Shown: piece after piece, positions 1 to 8,931 of the stretch
Numbering within the stretch: the first letter of the stretch is position 1
Layout of the letters: each line of letters begins with the position of its first letter
From: Vibrio sp. D404a
GTDB lineage: Bacteria > Pseudomonadota > Gammaproteobacteria > Enterobacterales > Vibrionaceae
Direction: 5' to 3'
DNA: 64,000 bases
Assembly: GCF_030248535.1 (NCBI RefSeq)
Contig: NZ_JAHGAJ010000025.1
Location: forward strand, 124,001 to 188,000
Program-made: the position numbers and the translations under genes
The notes under the pieces: generated by a model
Databases searched by the model: none
Told to the model about the DNA's origin: nothing
Seen by the model: the letters and a program-made list of their open reading frames with translations, nothing else

Positions 1-387
1 CTTGGTAACGGCTATTACATTCAACCGACCATGCTGGAAGGCAACAACAAGATGCGTGTCTTCCAAGAAGAGATCTTTGGCCCTGTTATCGCGGTCACTA
101 CCTTTAAAGATGAAGCGGAAGCGCTGGCGATTGCTAATGATACTGATTATGGTTTGGGGGCCGGTGTATGGACGCGTGATGCGAACCTTGCTTACCGAAT
201 GGGTCGTAATATCGAAGCAGGTCGTATTTGGGTGAACTGCTACCACGCTTACCCAGCACACGCTGCGTTTGGTGGTTACAAGAAATCTGGCATCGGCCGT
301 GAGACGCATAAGATGATGCTCGATCACTACCAAAACACCAAGAACCTGCTGATCAGCTACGATACTAATCCGCTAGGTTTCTTCTAA
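1..387 (+). CDS. NAD-dependent aldehyde dehydrogenase, C-terminal part (AldB/ExaC-like)
   Basis: The gene is cut by the left edge of the window; 128 codons and the stop are visible in frame from base 1. The fragment carries the EEIFGPV motif and the FGGYKKSGIGRE region that mark the C-terminal half of the aldehyde dehydrogenase superfamily. The catalytic cysteine and glutamate lie upstream and cannot be seen. The ending SYDTNPLGFF resembles the acetaldehyde dehydrogenase AldB/ExaC group, which oxidises acetaldehyde or other short aldehydes to acids with NAD(P). The family call is firm; the substrate is inferred. A perfect palindromic terminator follows 34 bases after the stop. Confidence 0.88.
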   Translation, partial: LGNGYYIQPTMLEGNNKMRVFQEEIFGPVIAVTTFKDEAEALAIANDTDYGLGAGVWTRDANLAYRMGRNIEAGRIWVNCYHAYPAHAAFGGYKKSGIGRETHKMMLDHYQNTKNLLISYDTNPLGFF

Positions 388-421
388 AGTTGTTCTAAAA
401 AATTCCTTGATAGCTTAATTA

Positions 422-451
422 AAATGCCCAAGTCATATGACTTGGGCATTT
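422..451. terminator. Bidirectional intrinsic terminator
   Basis: AAATGCCCAAGTCAT is followed directly by its exact reverse complement, giving two 15-base arms with T-rich flanks. It lies between the aldehyde dehydrogenase (+) and the NUDIX gene (-), so it can serve both converging genes. Confidence 0.85.
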
Positions 452-481
452 CTGTTTTGTAAGCTTTGAGACGACTATGCG

Positions 482-1219
482 TTAGTGCTTCGAAAAGAAA
501 ATTTCTGGCTTATGAGTTGGACCTGAATTGCCCTCAAGCTGAGTCAGCTCCAAACCTCGCTTGCCTACCAAAGATTCAACCATATGGCGGTTGAATGGGA
601 AGTTGCTCATATCGCAGATAAACTCTTGGATATCGACCCATTTTGCTTCTGCGATTTCGTCAGTGTCTTGAATCTCAATCTCTTGAGTCTGAGCAACAAG
701 GTGGCAAACGAAGTAGAGGTTTGATTTGCCAAACTGATATGGATGGCGCGTTGCCATGCCCACTACTGAAACGAACGTGGCTTCGATGCCTGTCTCTTCA
801 AAGGTTTCTCGAACCACAGACTCTTCAATACCCTCGCCAAGTTCAATGTGGCCGCCAGGGAGTTTGTAGCCTTTCATACCATGCTCTTTGATCATCAGCA
901 CTTGGTTGTGTTCATTGGTGATCAATGCACCAGCGCCCAAAGTATGGGTTGTGATAAAAGGGACAAACTCGACGATTTCGGATTTGTGGATCAGCGTAAT
1001 CTCATCTTCTAAACAGTTGTGGAACACAAAGCCTAGCTCCGTCGCTACTGGGATGAGATGCGACAGGGAAATAGGCAAGCTAATCCAGATAATGCCCTTG
1101 TTGTTCTGCTTTGAAAATTCAGTGATTTGATTCAGTTCGGCATTAAATGAATTCGTATCATGAGGGACGCTTGTTGGGTCGATGATGATGCCGTTAAATT
1201 TGTCGAGCGTAAATTCCAC
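482..1219 (-). CDS. NUDIX hydrolase with an N-terminal extension
   Basis: A 245-residue protein with a complete Nudix box in the middle: GHIELGEGIEESVV followed by RETFEETGI fits G-x5-E-x7-R-E-x-x-E-E-x-G-U. These residues bind the metal that hydrolyses nucleoside-diphosphate-linked compounds. About 90 residues precede the Nudix fold and resemble an N-acetyltransferase-like or other accessory domain that I cannot assign. The protein is longer than a simple 150-residue MutT. It is a single gene between terminators. The substrate cannot be told from sequence. Confidence 0.85.
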   Translation of the reverse strand: MEFTLDKFNGIIIDPTSVPHDTNSFNAELNQITEFSKQNNKGIIWISLPISLSHLIPVATELGFVFHNCLEDEITLIHKSEIVEFVPFITTHTLGAGALITNEHNQVLMIKEHGMKGYKLPGGHIELGEGIEESVVRETFEETGIEATFVSVVGMATRHPYQFGKSNLYFVCHLVAQTQEIEIQDTDEIAEAKWVDIQEFICDMSNFPFNRHMVESLVGKRGLELTQLEGNSGPTHKPEIFFSKH

Positions 1220-1346
1220 GGGTGATCCTCTATTGTTTTGATTTATTGAGAGTCTTTATGGAGGGAGCTTATACCAGATGTAGAGGTTATGACACCCACA
1301 AAGCTGTTATACGGAGATAGCTTGGGAAAGCGGTAGTTAAAAAACA

Positions 1347-1378
1347 AAAACTGCGCTTGGAAATCAGAGCGCAGTTTT
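1347..1378 (-). terminator. Intrinsic terminator of the 1405-1806 gene
   Basis: The arms AAAACTGCGC and GCGCAGTTTT surround a 12-base loop. On the minus strand the hairpin is followed by TTTTTGTTTTTT, a strong uridine run, so it ends transcription of the small membrane-anchored protein gene just upstream. Confidence 0.85.
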
Positions 1379-1404
1379 AAAGTCTTGGTTATGCGAGCTC
1401 GTGT

Positions 1405-1806
1405 CTAACGAACGTAGTTGGCATCAACGCTGACATACCAGTGTTGGAATTTACCGTCAGACTTCTCTATCCATAAATCGTTGGTGTAGCTTTCGATTTT
1501 ACCGTTCACGGTTAACTTAAACGTGTTCTCGTCAAACTCACCCAATTTAACGAACTGATCGGTTGTGACTAGGAACGGGTCCATGTCGCCAATGTCGCTG
1601 ATGTCAGAAACAACGTAGTAATGGTAGGTAAACGGCTTAGATGCATCGTTTGGATTGCTACGATACGCGACGAGCTTGAATGGTTCAGTCAGCGGAACGT
1701 CGAGCGTTTGCTTATCAATGGTGGCTGGAATTGGAATAAATAGCCAAGCGGTAAACAGGCCACTGAGCAGCACCATCAAAAAGAAAAGGGTTTTAATTGC
1801 TTTCAT
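1405..1806 (-). CDS. Hypothetical membrane-anchored protein
   Basis: A 133-residue protein of unknown function. An upstream ATG at 1878 is possible, but the start at 1806 has AAGG about nine bases ahead and places a hydrophobic segment (FFLMVLLSGLFTAWLFI) at residues 7-23, as expected for a signal anchor or uncleaved signal. The rest, about 105 residues, is polar and looks exported: many Asp, Thr and Tyr residues and a WYVSVDANYVR ending. No recognised motif. It is transcribed as a single gene with its own terminator. Confidence 0.7.
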   Translation of the reverse strand: MKAIKTLFFLMVLLSGLFTAWLFIPIPATIDKQTLDVPLTEPFKLVAYRSNPNDASKPFTYHYYVVSDISDIGDMDPFLVTTDQFVKLGEFDENTFKLTVNGKIESYTNDLWIEKSDGKFQHWYVSVDANYVR

Positions 1807-1898
1807 AGCAACCTTCAAAAATAGGGTGGATATAAGTGGGCTATGGTAGCCCGCAGCGCTGAAGATGCAAGTCCTCAAGCAGTGTATCTACCCGTTGC

Positions 1899-2222
1899 TT
1901 AACCTAGCTCAAACGCGAGCGACTCAATCGCCTCTTCGATGGTGACAAAATGTATTTTGGTCAAGCATACTTGAACCTTGTGAAACTCATGAGCACGAAT
2001 CAGTTGGGTTACATCTTCTAAAGAGTATATACCTTGTTGGCGTTCGAGAAGTTCAGTCGTGGTGTAGGTGAGGAGGGAATAAGCATGCCCTTTGGCATCG
2101 ATAATACAATCTTGTTCACCGACGATGAGATCATGACTTTCTGATTGCAGTTGTTCGAGCGACGCGATGTAAAACAGTTCGTGATCGCCATCTAGTTTGA
2201 TAAATGCAGGCCAAGTTATCAT
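1899..2222 (-). CDS. DUF4144-like small protein
   Basis: A 107-residue soluble protein beginning MITWPAFIKLDGDHELFYI. The opening resembles the Vibrio family that I recall as DUF4144, for which no function is known. It is acidic, has no membrane segment or signal peptide, and shows no catalytic motif. It sits between the membrane-anchored hypothetical gene and the divergent NTF2-like gene. The family name is from memory and could be wrong; that it is a real gene is fairly safe because codon use is ordinary throughout. Confidence 0.7.
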   Translation of the reverse strand: MITWPAFIKLDGDHELFYIASLEQLQSESHDLIVGEQDCIIDAKGHAYSLLTYTTTELLERQQGIYSLEDVTQLIRAHEFHKVQVCLTKIHFVTIEEAIESLAFELG

Positions 2223-2363
2223 AAGTCACTCTTGTATAGTCACGGGATATTTGCATCGTAAGCCAAGTGGATGGATTCAGCAATCCATTCTAACGCAATG
2301 TTATTTTTACGGCTGTGGGCTTGGCTGCTGCATTCTGGATTGAGAGTTAAAGGGAGTAAAAAC

Positions 2364-2750
2364 ATGGATGCCAAAGAGGTCGTGGTTGCCTTCTGGACGG
2401 CGATGAAATCGAATGATTTTGCGAGCGCTAGTGAGTTTTTAAGTGAGGACTTTGAGGGGTATTGGCCGCAATCGCACGAGCTTATTCAAGGGCGTGATAA
2501 CTTTACCGCCATCAACAGTTCCTACCCTGCGAATGGAGAGTGGCAATTTGAGCTTCACTCTATTGTTGGCGAACATAATGAGGTGGTGACCGATGTGTCG
2601 ATTACTGACGGGGTAGAAAAAGCGCGTGCGATTACCTTTCATACTGTGGTTAACGGGCTTATTACTCATCAAAAAGAGTTCTGGCCAGATCCAATGGAAG
2701 CTCAAGCTTGGCGTTCACAATGGGTGAAGATTGCCGCTGAAACAGAATAA
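2364..2750 (+). CDS. SnoaL/NTF2-like family protein
   Basis: A 128-residue protein. The reading frame is open from 2271, but the ATG at 2364 is preceded by AAGGGAG at a good distance and starts the conserved-looking part MDAKEVVVAFWTAMKSNDF. The pattern of an N-terminal helix pair (FWTAMKSNDFASASEFLSEDFEGYWP) then alternating beta strands matches the NTF2/SnoaL cone fold, used by small isomerases, dehydratases and binding proteins. No catalytic residues can be named. It is a single gene that ends at the terminator shared with the RND operon. Confidence 0.75.
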   Translation: MDAKEVVVAFWTAMKSNDFASASEFLSEDFEGYWPQSHELIQGRDNFTAINSSYPANGEWQFELHSIVGEHNEVVTDVSITDGVEKARAITFHTVVNGLITHQKEFWPDPMEAQAWRSQWVKIAAETE

Positions 2751-2762
2751 TAGAATGGAAAA

Positions 2763-2797
2763 CTCCCTCGCTTAGACGTAGAGCTAGAGCGAGGGAG
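2763..2797. terminator. Intrinsic terminator between NTF2-like gene and RND operon
   Basis: Perfect arms CTCCCTCGCT and AGCGAGGGAG enclose a 15-base loop. On the minus strand TTTTCC follows, so it probably ends the RND operon. The plus side has no clear U run. Confidence 0.7.
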
Positions 2798-2809
2798 ATG
2801 GTTACCGAG

Positions 2810-5800
2810 TTATTTGCTTCGCTTGGTAAAGCAGAAGGCGTACATGGCTGGAATTACCAACAGGACAACCGGCAGTGAGAACAATAAACCATAGCCTAAA
2901 GTGAGCGACATTGGCCCCATGAACACGTCCGTTCCACCTAATCCATAAGCCAGTGGCAGCAAGCCAGCGACCGTGGTGAGTGACGTCATTACAATCGGGC
3001 GTAATCGGCTGGTGGCCGCTTGTACAACCGCTTCCATTGCTTCCAAACCTTGAGCTCTCAGCTCGTTGATACGGTTAATCAGTACCAAGGAGTTGTTGAC
3101 CACTACCCCCGTCATCCCCAACACACCAATCAAGCCAAACAGCGACATCGGCTGCATGTGTACAACCAGCGCCATCAGTGATGCCATGATCGCGAATGGA
3201 ATCACCACCATAATAAGCAGCGGTTGCAATAGTGAGTTGAACATCACCGCAAGCACGCAGTAAATTGCCAGCATGGCGGCAGGGAACACCACCATAAAGC
3301 CGCTCATGGTTTCGTTGGTGCTTTCAGCCTCACCACCTACATCAATCGTCACACTGGCTGGGTATTGTCCTGCCAACTCTGTCAGTAGTTCATCTGATAA
3401 TGCGACTGGACTAATATTCTCATCTGAGAGCGCTGCCGACACTGTCACCTCGCGCTCTCCGTTATAGTGCTTGATCAAACGGGGGATCTGAATCTGTTCA
3501 ACTCGTGCCAAACGGCTTAACGGCACTTGCTGACCATCAGCGGTGTAGATTTTGGTGGTTTTAAGCTTGTCGATGTCACGGAATCGCTCATCAAGCACCA
3601 CGCGAATATCCACCTCTTGATCACCAAGCCAAGTTGACGTTACACGGTTACCATCAAAGCCAACGCGCAGCGCATTCGATAGGTCTGTCACCGTTAGGTT
3701 ATATTTCGCTAACCAATGGTATTGCGGCACGATATTAAGCTGAGGATCTTTCAGTGATTCACTGTGGTTAATACTGGTAACACCTTGATAGTTCTTTAGC
3801 CAATCCATCACTAATTCAACGGTTTGATTACGTTCAGATTCTGTCCCACCTAGCACTCGCACCTCGACAGGGTCGCCCGGAGGTGGACCGCCCGCGTCGA
3901 TTGAGAACTTAATAAACATCTTATTGGAGAGGGCGCTCAGCTGCTCGTTTAATGAGGTAATGATCTGCTCAGCAGAACGATTGCGTTGGTCAAAATTGGT
4001 CAGATTAATCACACCACTCGATACAGGAGAAGAGTAGGTAATTTCATAGCTGACCAATTCGCTTTCTGGTAGCGCCTCGATCGCTTGCTCGATTTTCTGG
4101 TGCGCTTGACGAACTTTATTGAGAGGCGTTCCAGCCTGAACTTCGGTATACACCTCAATGTATTTGCCAGCTTCAGTTGGGAAGATATCGACTTTCAATG
4201 TCGAGACTAAAACACCGGACAGCGCGCAGGTTGTGAATGCCGCGAGAATGACCGTTTTTTTGTATTTGAGAGCCATATTGAGCATGGCTTGATACTGCTT
4301 GGTCACCCACTCTAAGCGGTCTTTCTCTTGTACTTTTGTGTTGCTGGCTTTCGCGGTCGCAAGGTGTGCAGGCAGGGTTAAGGTACATTCAATGAAAGAG
4401 AACACCAACGCCGCGATCACTGTCATCGGAATTACCGCGACGGCCTTACCCATGGTGCCGGGAATGAACAGCATAGGAATAAACACCAGTGCGGTGGTGA
4501 CTAAGCTCGCCATCAAGGGCTTGATGACCTTAATCGTGCCCGAAACAGCGGCTTCAATACCCTGTTTACCCGCTTCTTTTTCTTGGAAGATGCTTTCAGC
4601 AATGATCACCGAGTCATCAACAATAATACCGATAACCAGCAGCAGCGCCGCTAAGGTAATACTGTCTAAATTAAGCCCCATGATCGGCAGCACGATCATC
4701 ACACCCAGTACGCAGAACGGAATTGAAACTGACACCCAGAACGCCACACGACGTTGCAGAATTAAGCTCAGAATCAAAAGCACTAAGACTAAGCCGATGG
4801 CACCATTGGTTGCGACAATCGAAAATTTCTCGTCCATGTCTTTGCCAAGGTCGAGACCCGTTTGGAAGATAAAATCACCGCCGATGCGTTCACGCTCTTT
4901 ATCCAGTACAGCCTCAATGTTAGCGATGGTTGAGATGACATCGGCACTGCCACTGTTGGTCACCGAGAAAATGATCGCTGGTTTACCGTTCATTACAGGA
5001 TCTTCGGTTGGGCGTGCAAAGGTATCGAACACGCTCGCAACGTCCGAGACTCGGATGACCTGACCAGAGTCCAACGCTTTGATGACGATATTAGAGATAT
5101 CGTCGGTTGACGCCACTTTGGTCATGGTCACGATCTTCTGCTCTTGACTCCAAGACTCCACAAACCCGCCTGATTGTGAAAGGTTGTGCTGCTGGATGGC
5201 GTTGCTTACTTCGTCAAAGCTCAGTTGATAACGGCGAGCTTTCTCTGGATCAACTTCGACCCAGAACTCACGATCATTGAAGCCCGACATCGCAATAGAG
5301 CCAACACCGCCGATGTTGTTGATCTTCTTTTCCAGTTGATACGCATAATGCTGGAGTGATGCCTCATCAAGGTTGGAATCAGAGAGGCTTACACCGAAGT
5401 GATATACATCCAATGATGAGGTCTTTGGTTGTGTGACAACCGGTGGCGCATCAATGTCTTTCGGTAGATTACCCACGCGATCAACGGCTTGCTGGATATC
5501 TCGTAAAATGACCGCTGCATCTTCACCGGGCTGATACTCGACTTCAATGAATGATCGTCCTTCCGAGGATTCAGATGTGAAATAGGCAATGCCATCAACG
5601 GAGCGCAGCTCTTTCTCGATCGGGTTGGTGATATTGAGTTCGACGTCTTGCGCTGTAGCTCCTGGGTAGAAGGTCTCTATCTCAGCAGTATCCATCGCTA
5701 CATCTGGATATTCTTGAAGATTGAGCTGAGTCAGAGACACCGCACCAGTAAACAACACCATGACCGTAATGATGCGAGCTAAGAACTGGCGGTTGGCGAA

Positions 5801-5818
5801 ATACGCTAAGAAGTTCAT
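2810..5818 (-). CDS. RND efflux transporter, permease subunit (HAE1/AcrB-like)
   Basis: A 1002-residue inner-membrane proton-driven exporter with the RND plan: one N-terminal membrane helix, a large periplasmic loop, a helix bundle, a second loop and a second bundle. The TM4 acidic pair is present (GIIVDDSVI, near residue 400) and corresponds to AcrB Asp407/Asp408. The TM10 position equivalent to AcrB Lys940 appears to be Asn (TGVVVNNSLVL), as in a subgroup of HAE1-like pumps. Its start overlaps the stop of the adaptor gene by four bases, so the two are translationally coupled. No outer-membrane channel gene is nearby, so it presumably uses a TolC encoded elsewhere. The substrate is unknown. 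Confidence 0.9.
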   Translation of the reverse strand: MNFLAYFANRQFLARIITVMVLFTGAVSLTQLNLQEYPDVAMDTAEIETFYPGATAQDVELNITNPIEKELRSVDGIAYFTSESSEGRSFIEVEYQPGEDAAVILRDIQQAVDRVGNLPKDIDAPPVVTQPKTSSLDVYHFGVSLSDSNLDEASLQHYAYQLEKKINNIGGVGSIAMSGFNDREFWVEVDPEKARRYQLSFDEVSNAIQQHNLSQSGGFVESWSQEQKIVTMTKVASTDDISNIVIKALDSGQVIRVSDVASVFDTFARPTEDPVMNGKPAIIFSVTNSGSADVISTIANIEAVLDKERERIGGDFIFQTGLDLGKDMDEKFSIVATNGAIGLVLVLLILSLILQRRVAFWVSVSIPFCVLGVMIVLPIMGLNLDSITLAALLLVIGIIVDDSVIIAESIFQEKEAGKQGIEAAVSGTIKVIKPLMASLVTTALVFIPMLFIPGTMGKAVAVIPMTVIAALVFSFIECTLTLPAHLATAKASNTKVQEKDRLEWVTKQYQAMLNMALKYKKTVILAAFTTCALSGVLVSTLKVDIFPTEAGKYIEVYTEVQAGTPLNKVRQAHQKIEQAIEALPESELVSYEITYSSPVSSGVINLTNFDQRNRSAEQIITSLNEQLSALSNKMFIKFSIDAGGPPPGDPVEVRVLGGTESERNQTVELVMDWLKNYQGVTSINHSESLKDPQLNIVPQYHWLAKYNLTVTDLSNALRVGFDGNRVTSTWLGDQEVDIRVVLDERFRDIDKLKTTKIYTADGQQVPLSRLARVEQIQIPRLIKHYNGEREVTVSAALSDENISPVALSDELLTELAGQYPASVTIDVGGEAESTNETMSGFMVVFPAAMLAIYCVLAVMFNSLLQPLLIMVVIPFAIMASLMALVVHMQPMSLFGLIGVLGMTGVVVNNSLVLINRINELRAQGLEAMEAVVQAATSRLRPIVMTSLTTVAGLLPLAYGLGGTDVFMGPMSLTLGYGLLFSLPVVLLVIPAMYAFCFTKRSK

Positions 5819-6624
5819 GGTTGCATGCCTTTGCTTAGATTAGATGTGTTGAGTGCGGTGCTTTGCTCAATCAATGAAAGTTCGGTGGACGCATAGACCG
5901 ACATTCCCGGTTTGAAGCTATGAGCTTGGTTGTCGATTTCGACGAAAACAGGGTAGGTAAGGTTTTGCATTTCGACACCGATACGCTGCACGCGAGCTTC
6001 CATCTTGTGTTGCGGGTGAGTTTCAGACCATACAAGGATCTCTTGCCCTACAGAGAAGTCTTTTAGATCGTATTCGCTGGCCATGAAAGAGAGGGTAACT
6101 GTGTCGATATTGACCACTTCATACAGCAACTCACCTTCATTGACCCAAGCGCCTGACTGTGTTGCTTTGTTGGAGATATAGCCTGAAAGCTGGGCGTTAA
6201 TTTGGGTGCTTTCAAGATCGATTTTTGATTGTTGATAATCTATTTCAGCGACCGAAACCGACGCGCTGGCACTGAGAAACTCGGCGCGTGCCGTGTCCAG
6301 TTCACCGACAGATAGACTGTTCTTCTTAATAAGCTTTTGGTATCGCTGGTAGGTGGCTTCACGCAGAGCGAGATCAGCTTTGGCAAGGGCAAGGTTGGCT
6401 TTTGCTTTGTTGACAAAGTTTTGAAAGTCATCGGCTTTTATGTGTGCCAGTTGTTGATTTTGGCTGACGGTATCGCCGACCTCTAGGTCAGACATTTCAA
6501 CCACACCGGGTACTTCTGCAACCACACTTTGCTTGTTTAATCCCTGAACATGGCCAATCAATTCTGTTGCTTGGGTTGTCGCTGCACTCATCAATACAAG
6601 TAGCGTCATTAATTCAGTTTTCAT
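5815..6624 (-). CDS. RND efflux periplasmic adaptor subunit
   Basis: A 269-residue membrane-fusion protein linking the RND pump to an outer-membrane channel. The ATG at 6624 is chosen over one at 6639 because GGAG precedes it by eight bases; it then gives a signal peptide ending near TTQA. The order lipoyl-like strand (VVAEVPGVVEMSDLEVGDTV), coiled coil (residues about 75-120, rich in Ala, Lys and Leu), second lipoyl half and beta barrel matches adaptors of the AcrA type, although it is much shorter than AcrA. It is the first gene of a two-gene operon divergent from a two-component system. Confidence 0.88.
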   Translation of the reverse strand: MKTELMTLLVLMSAATTQATELIGHVQGLNKQSVVAEVPGVVEMSDLEVGDTVSQNQQLAHIKADDFQNFVNKAKANLALAKADLALREATYQRYQKLIKKNSLSVGELDTARAEFLSASASVSVAEIDYQQSKIDLESTQINAQLSGYISNKATQSGAWVNEGELLYEVVNIDTVTLSFMASEYDLKDFSVGQEILVWSETHPQHKMEARVQRIGVEMQNLTYPVFVEIDNQAHSFKPGMSVYASTELSLIEQSTALNTSNLSKGMQP

Positions 6625-6677
6625 GCTTTTACTCCACATTTCGTTAACACCATTGTGAAACGAGAACTGTCAAATTT

Positions 6678-6784
6678 AAGTCGAAAAGATGGCCAGTTTG
6701 GTGGTAAAGAAAGCAATAAATTGTCGGAAATTATGTTGAGTTATTTTCTTGAGGAAGATGGACAAATAGACATAATTTCGACTT
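6678..6784. promoter_or_regulatory. Inverted GTCGAAA sites in the RND / two-component divergent promoter
   Basis: AAGTCGAAA at 6678-6686 and its exact reverse complement TTTCGACTT at 6776-6784 lie at the two ends of the divergent promoter region. A related GTCGGAAA occurs at 6723. Sites of this kind, one near each gene, would suit binding by the adjacent response regulator. This is inference from repeats alone. Confidence 0.4.
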
Positions 6785-6823
6785 TTTTTGGATTAAGCTT
6801 TAGCTTTGAATAGGAGTAAACAG

Positions 6824-7537
6824 ATGCTAAAGCGAAGCCGTATTCTCGTCGTAGAGGACAACATAGAACTGCAAGGTATTATTGCTGATTTTCTTGAAGT
6901 GAAAGATGCGGTGGCTGATTTTGCTTCTGATGGAGAGCAGGGCTTTGAGCTGGCTCTGAATCATGACTTCGATGCCATTATTCTGGATGTAATGCTGCCG
7001 AAGCTCGATGGTATGCAGGTCGCTACCAAGCTTCGCCAAAATGGTGTGAGTACACCCATCCTGATGCTAACAGCCCTAAATGGACAACAAGATCTACTGA
7101 GCAGCTTTGATTCTGGTGCGGATGATTTTGTGAGTAAGCCTTTTCAGTTTCCTGAGCTAGAAGCGAGGCTTTGTGCCTTGATTAAACGCAATAGAGGTTT
7201 AGTCGCGCAAAAAACCTTGAATTTTGCTGGTGTGACGATTGATGAGAAAGCTCATACAGCATCGCGACAAGGGCAACAGCTCTCCCTAACTCCAATTATG
7301 TTTCAGATTCTACGAGAGTTGGTTAAAGCCCAAGGTGATGTGGTAACGCGTGAGGCCCTAATCCATCTGCTTTGGGGAGATGATATCCCGGATAAAGATG
7401 TGCTTCGGAGCCATATTTATCTTCTTCGCAACGTGTTAGATAAACCGTTTGAAACACCGATACTCAAGACGATACCTAAGCACGGTTTTCAGCTGCTGTT
7501 GCCTAGTGCTCATTCTCATGCTGTAGATAATGAGTGA
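6824..7537 (+). CDS. OmpR/PhoB-family response regulator
   Basis: A 237-residue two-domain regulator. The receiver domain shows the acidic pocket (VVEDN), the phospho-acceptor Asp near residue 55 (AIILDVMLPKLDGM), the switch region LMLTALNG and the conserved lysine in SKPF. The C-terminal winged helix follows from about residue 135 (ALIHLLWGDDIPDKDVLRSHIYLLRNVLD). The ATG at 6824 has AGGAG seven bases ahead. It overlaps or abuts the histidine kinase gene and is divergent from the RND efflux genes, which makes those genes the likely target. Confidence 0.92.
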   Translation: MLKRSRILVVEDNIELQGIIADFLEVKDAVADFASDGEQGFELALNHDFDAIILDVMLPKLDGMQVATKLRQNGVSTPILMLTALNGQQDLLSSFDSGADDFVSKPFQFPELEARLCALIKRNRGLVAQKTLNFAGVTIDEKAHTASRQGQQLSLTPIMFQILRELVKAQGDVVTREALIHLLWGDDIPDKDVLRSHIYLLRNVLDKPFETPILKTIPKHGFQLLLPSAHSHAVDNE

Positions 7538-7545
7538 GTACTAGA

Positions 7546-8847
7546 ATGAAGATTCGAACTAGGCTTGGAAATTCAATCGAAGATGTCAGGATCCGAGCAA
7601 TGCGTACGTTCGCGCTGATCGCTTTTGTCTCATCATTTGCTGTTTTTTTGGTGTTTTCACTCCGATTGGTATGGCAGGAAGAGGCGCAAATTGAACGACA
7701 CCTTAGATCGTTCAAGGGTGTGGCAGAGCAGTTTTATGCAGTTTCACCCACCACCACCTTAAAACTGTCGGAGTATGTGACGGTATATTATGGTGAAGAG
7801 GGGCTCACTGATCAGTTAAAGCAGCTCATTCCTATGCAGCTCGATACGGTCGATAGGCTTCATTTTGAGGTTCGTCCTTCCCAAAAGGAGGCGATAGTAC
7901 CCGGCGTAATCGCCTATTATTTTGCTTTTCAGCATCAAGGTGACACGATTCCAACTTACATTGCGATCAGTTCATTCGAAATGGATCTTTGGGATGATAA
8001 CTGGGGCGTTCTGATGGTGATTGCCACACTACTGATGTTGTTTCTAATTATCGTACTGCGGATTACTCTAAAGCGCGTGTTTGATCAGTTAGCCATGCCG
8101 ATCACTAATCTCAGTGAACAACTGTTGAGTCATGACCAAGGGTTCTCTATATCAAAGAATTCGGTCGATGAATTGCAGCAACTCACCGCGCACCTTAATA
8201 GCTATTCTGAGATGAAAGACCGCTTAGCACAACAAGAGTTGATGTTTGCCAAGTATGCGAGCCATGAATTGAAAACGCCAATCGCCATTGTACAGGGCGC
8301 AGCGGAGCTTCAAGCGATGAAGCCGGATGACAGTGCCTTCCAAGCTAAACAGCGCGATCGCATCTTGGGCGCCGCCAATGGAATGAGTGCCACCGTAGAA
8401 GTTTTACTCAATATCGTAAAGCAAGAAAATGCGACGGCGGAATCAAGTTCTACGCCGATAACGCCTTCCACTATCGAGTTATCTAAATACCGAACCATGC
8501 TACCAGCAGACGTTTCACTGACGTTGGATGTTGAGCCTGACACTGTACTCAATATGCCAATCGCACTGGTTAATATGGTGCTTAAAAACTATATCGAGAA
8601 CGCGATCAGATTTACTCAACAAGGTGAGATTCACGTATCAATAAGTTCACACGAGATTAGTGTTGTAGATACAGGGGTTGGGCTACAAAGCAATGCGAAA
8701 GCTGAACATGGTTTAGGACTTATCATTGTCAGTCGTATTGGTGAGAGTTACGGTTGGACATCGACCCTTGAAAACAACAGTGATGTACCAGCATCGCCTT
8801 TATCTGTTGGTTGCCGTGCTGTGTTTACGAGGCAAAGTAACGGGTAG
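7546..8847 (+). CDS. Two-component sensor histidine kinase
   Basis: A 433-residue membrane kinase. Two hydrophobic helices (near residues 18-40 and 155-175) flank a periplasmic sensor of about 110 residues. The H box is KYASHELKTPIAIVQG, with the histidine near residue 240. The ATPase domain has the N box (NYIENAIRF), the G1 box (DTGVGL) and the G2 box (GLGLIIV). A GTG at 7534 overlapping the regulator's stop is an alternative start. It should phosphorylate the response regulator encoded just upstream, and by position senses an envelope or drug signal that controls the divergent RND pump. Confidence 0.9.
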   Translation: MKIRTRLGNSIEDVRIRAMRTFALIAFVSSFAVFLVFSLRLVWQEEAQIERHLRSFKGVAEQFYAVSPTTTLKLSEYVTVYYGEEGLTDQLKQLIPMQLDTVDRLHFEVRPSQKEAIVPGVIAYYFAFQHQGDTIPTYIAISSFEMDLWDDNWGVLMVIATLLMLFLIIVLRITLKRVFDQLAMPITNLSEQLLSHDQGFSISKNSVDELQQLTAHLNSYSEMKDRLAQQELMFAKYASHELKTPIAIVQGAAELQAMKPDDSAFQAKQRDRILGAANGMSATVEVLLNIVKQENATAESSSTPITPSTIELSKYRTMLPADVSLTLDVEPDTVLNMPIALVNMVLKNYIENAIRFTQQGEIHVSISSHEISVVDTGVGLQSNAKAEHGLGLIIVSRIGESYGWTSTLENNSDVPASPLSVGCRAVFTRQSNG

Positions 8848-8857
8848 TGGATACAAA

Positions 8858-8883
8858 AATGCCAGTCGAGAGTGACTGGCATT
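8858..8883. terminator. Intrinsic terminator after the histidine kinase
   Basis: AATGCCAGTC and GACTGGCATT pair over ten bases with a six-base loop (GAGAGT). The hairpin lies between two converging genes. On the minus strand TTTTTGTAT follows, so it also suits the barrel gene. Confidence 0.75.
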
Positions 8884-8931
8884 GATAAAGGGCCATAGAG
8901 CGCGAGTTTGCAAGTTTGCGTTTATAGACTC

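Noticed and set aside
4299..5063. A 254-codon open frame on the plus strand inside the RND permease gene
   Set aside because: It lies wholly antisense to a clear RND gene, encodes a Thr/Ser-rich product without a motif, and has no ribosome site; it is a shadow of codon bias.
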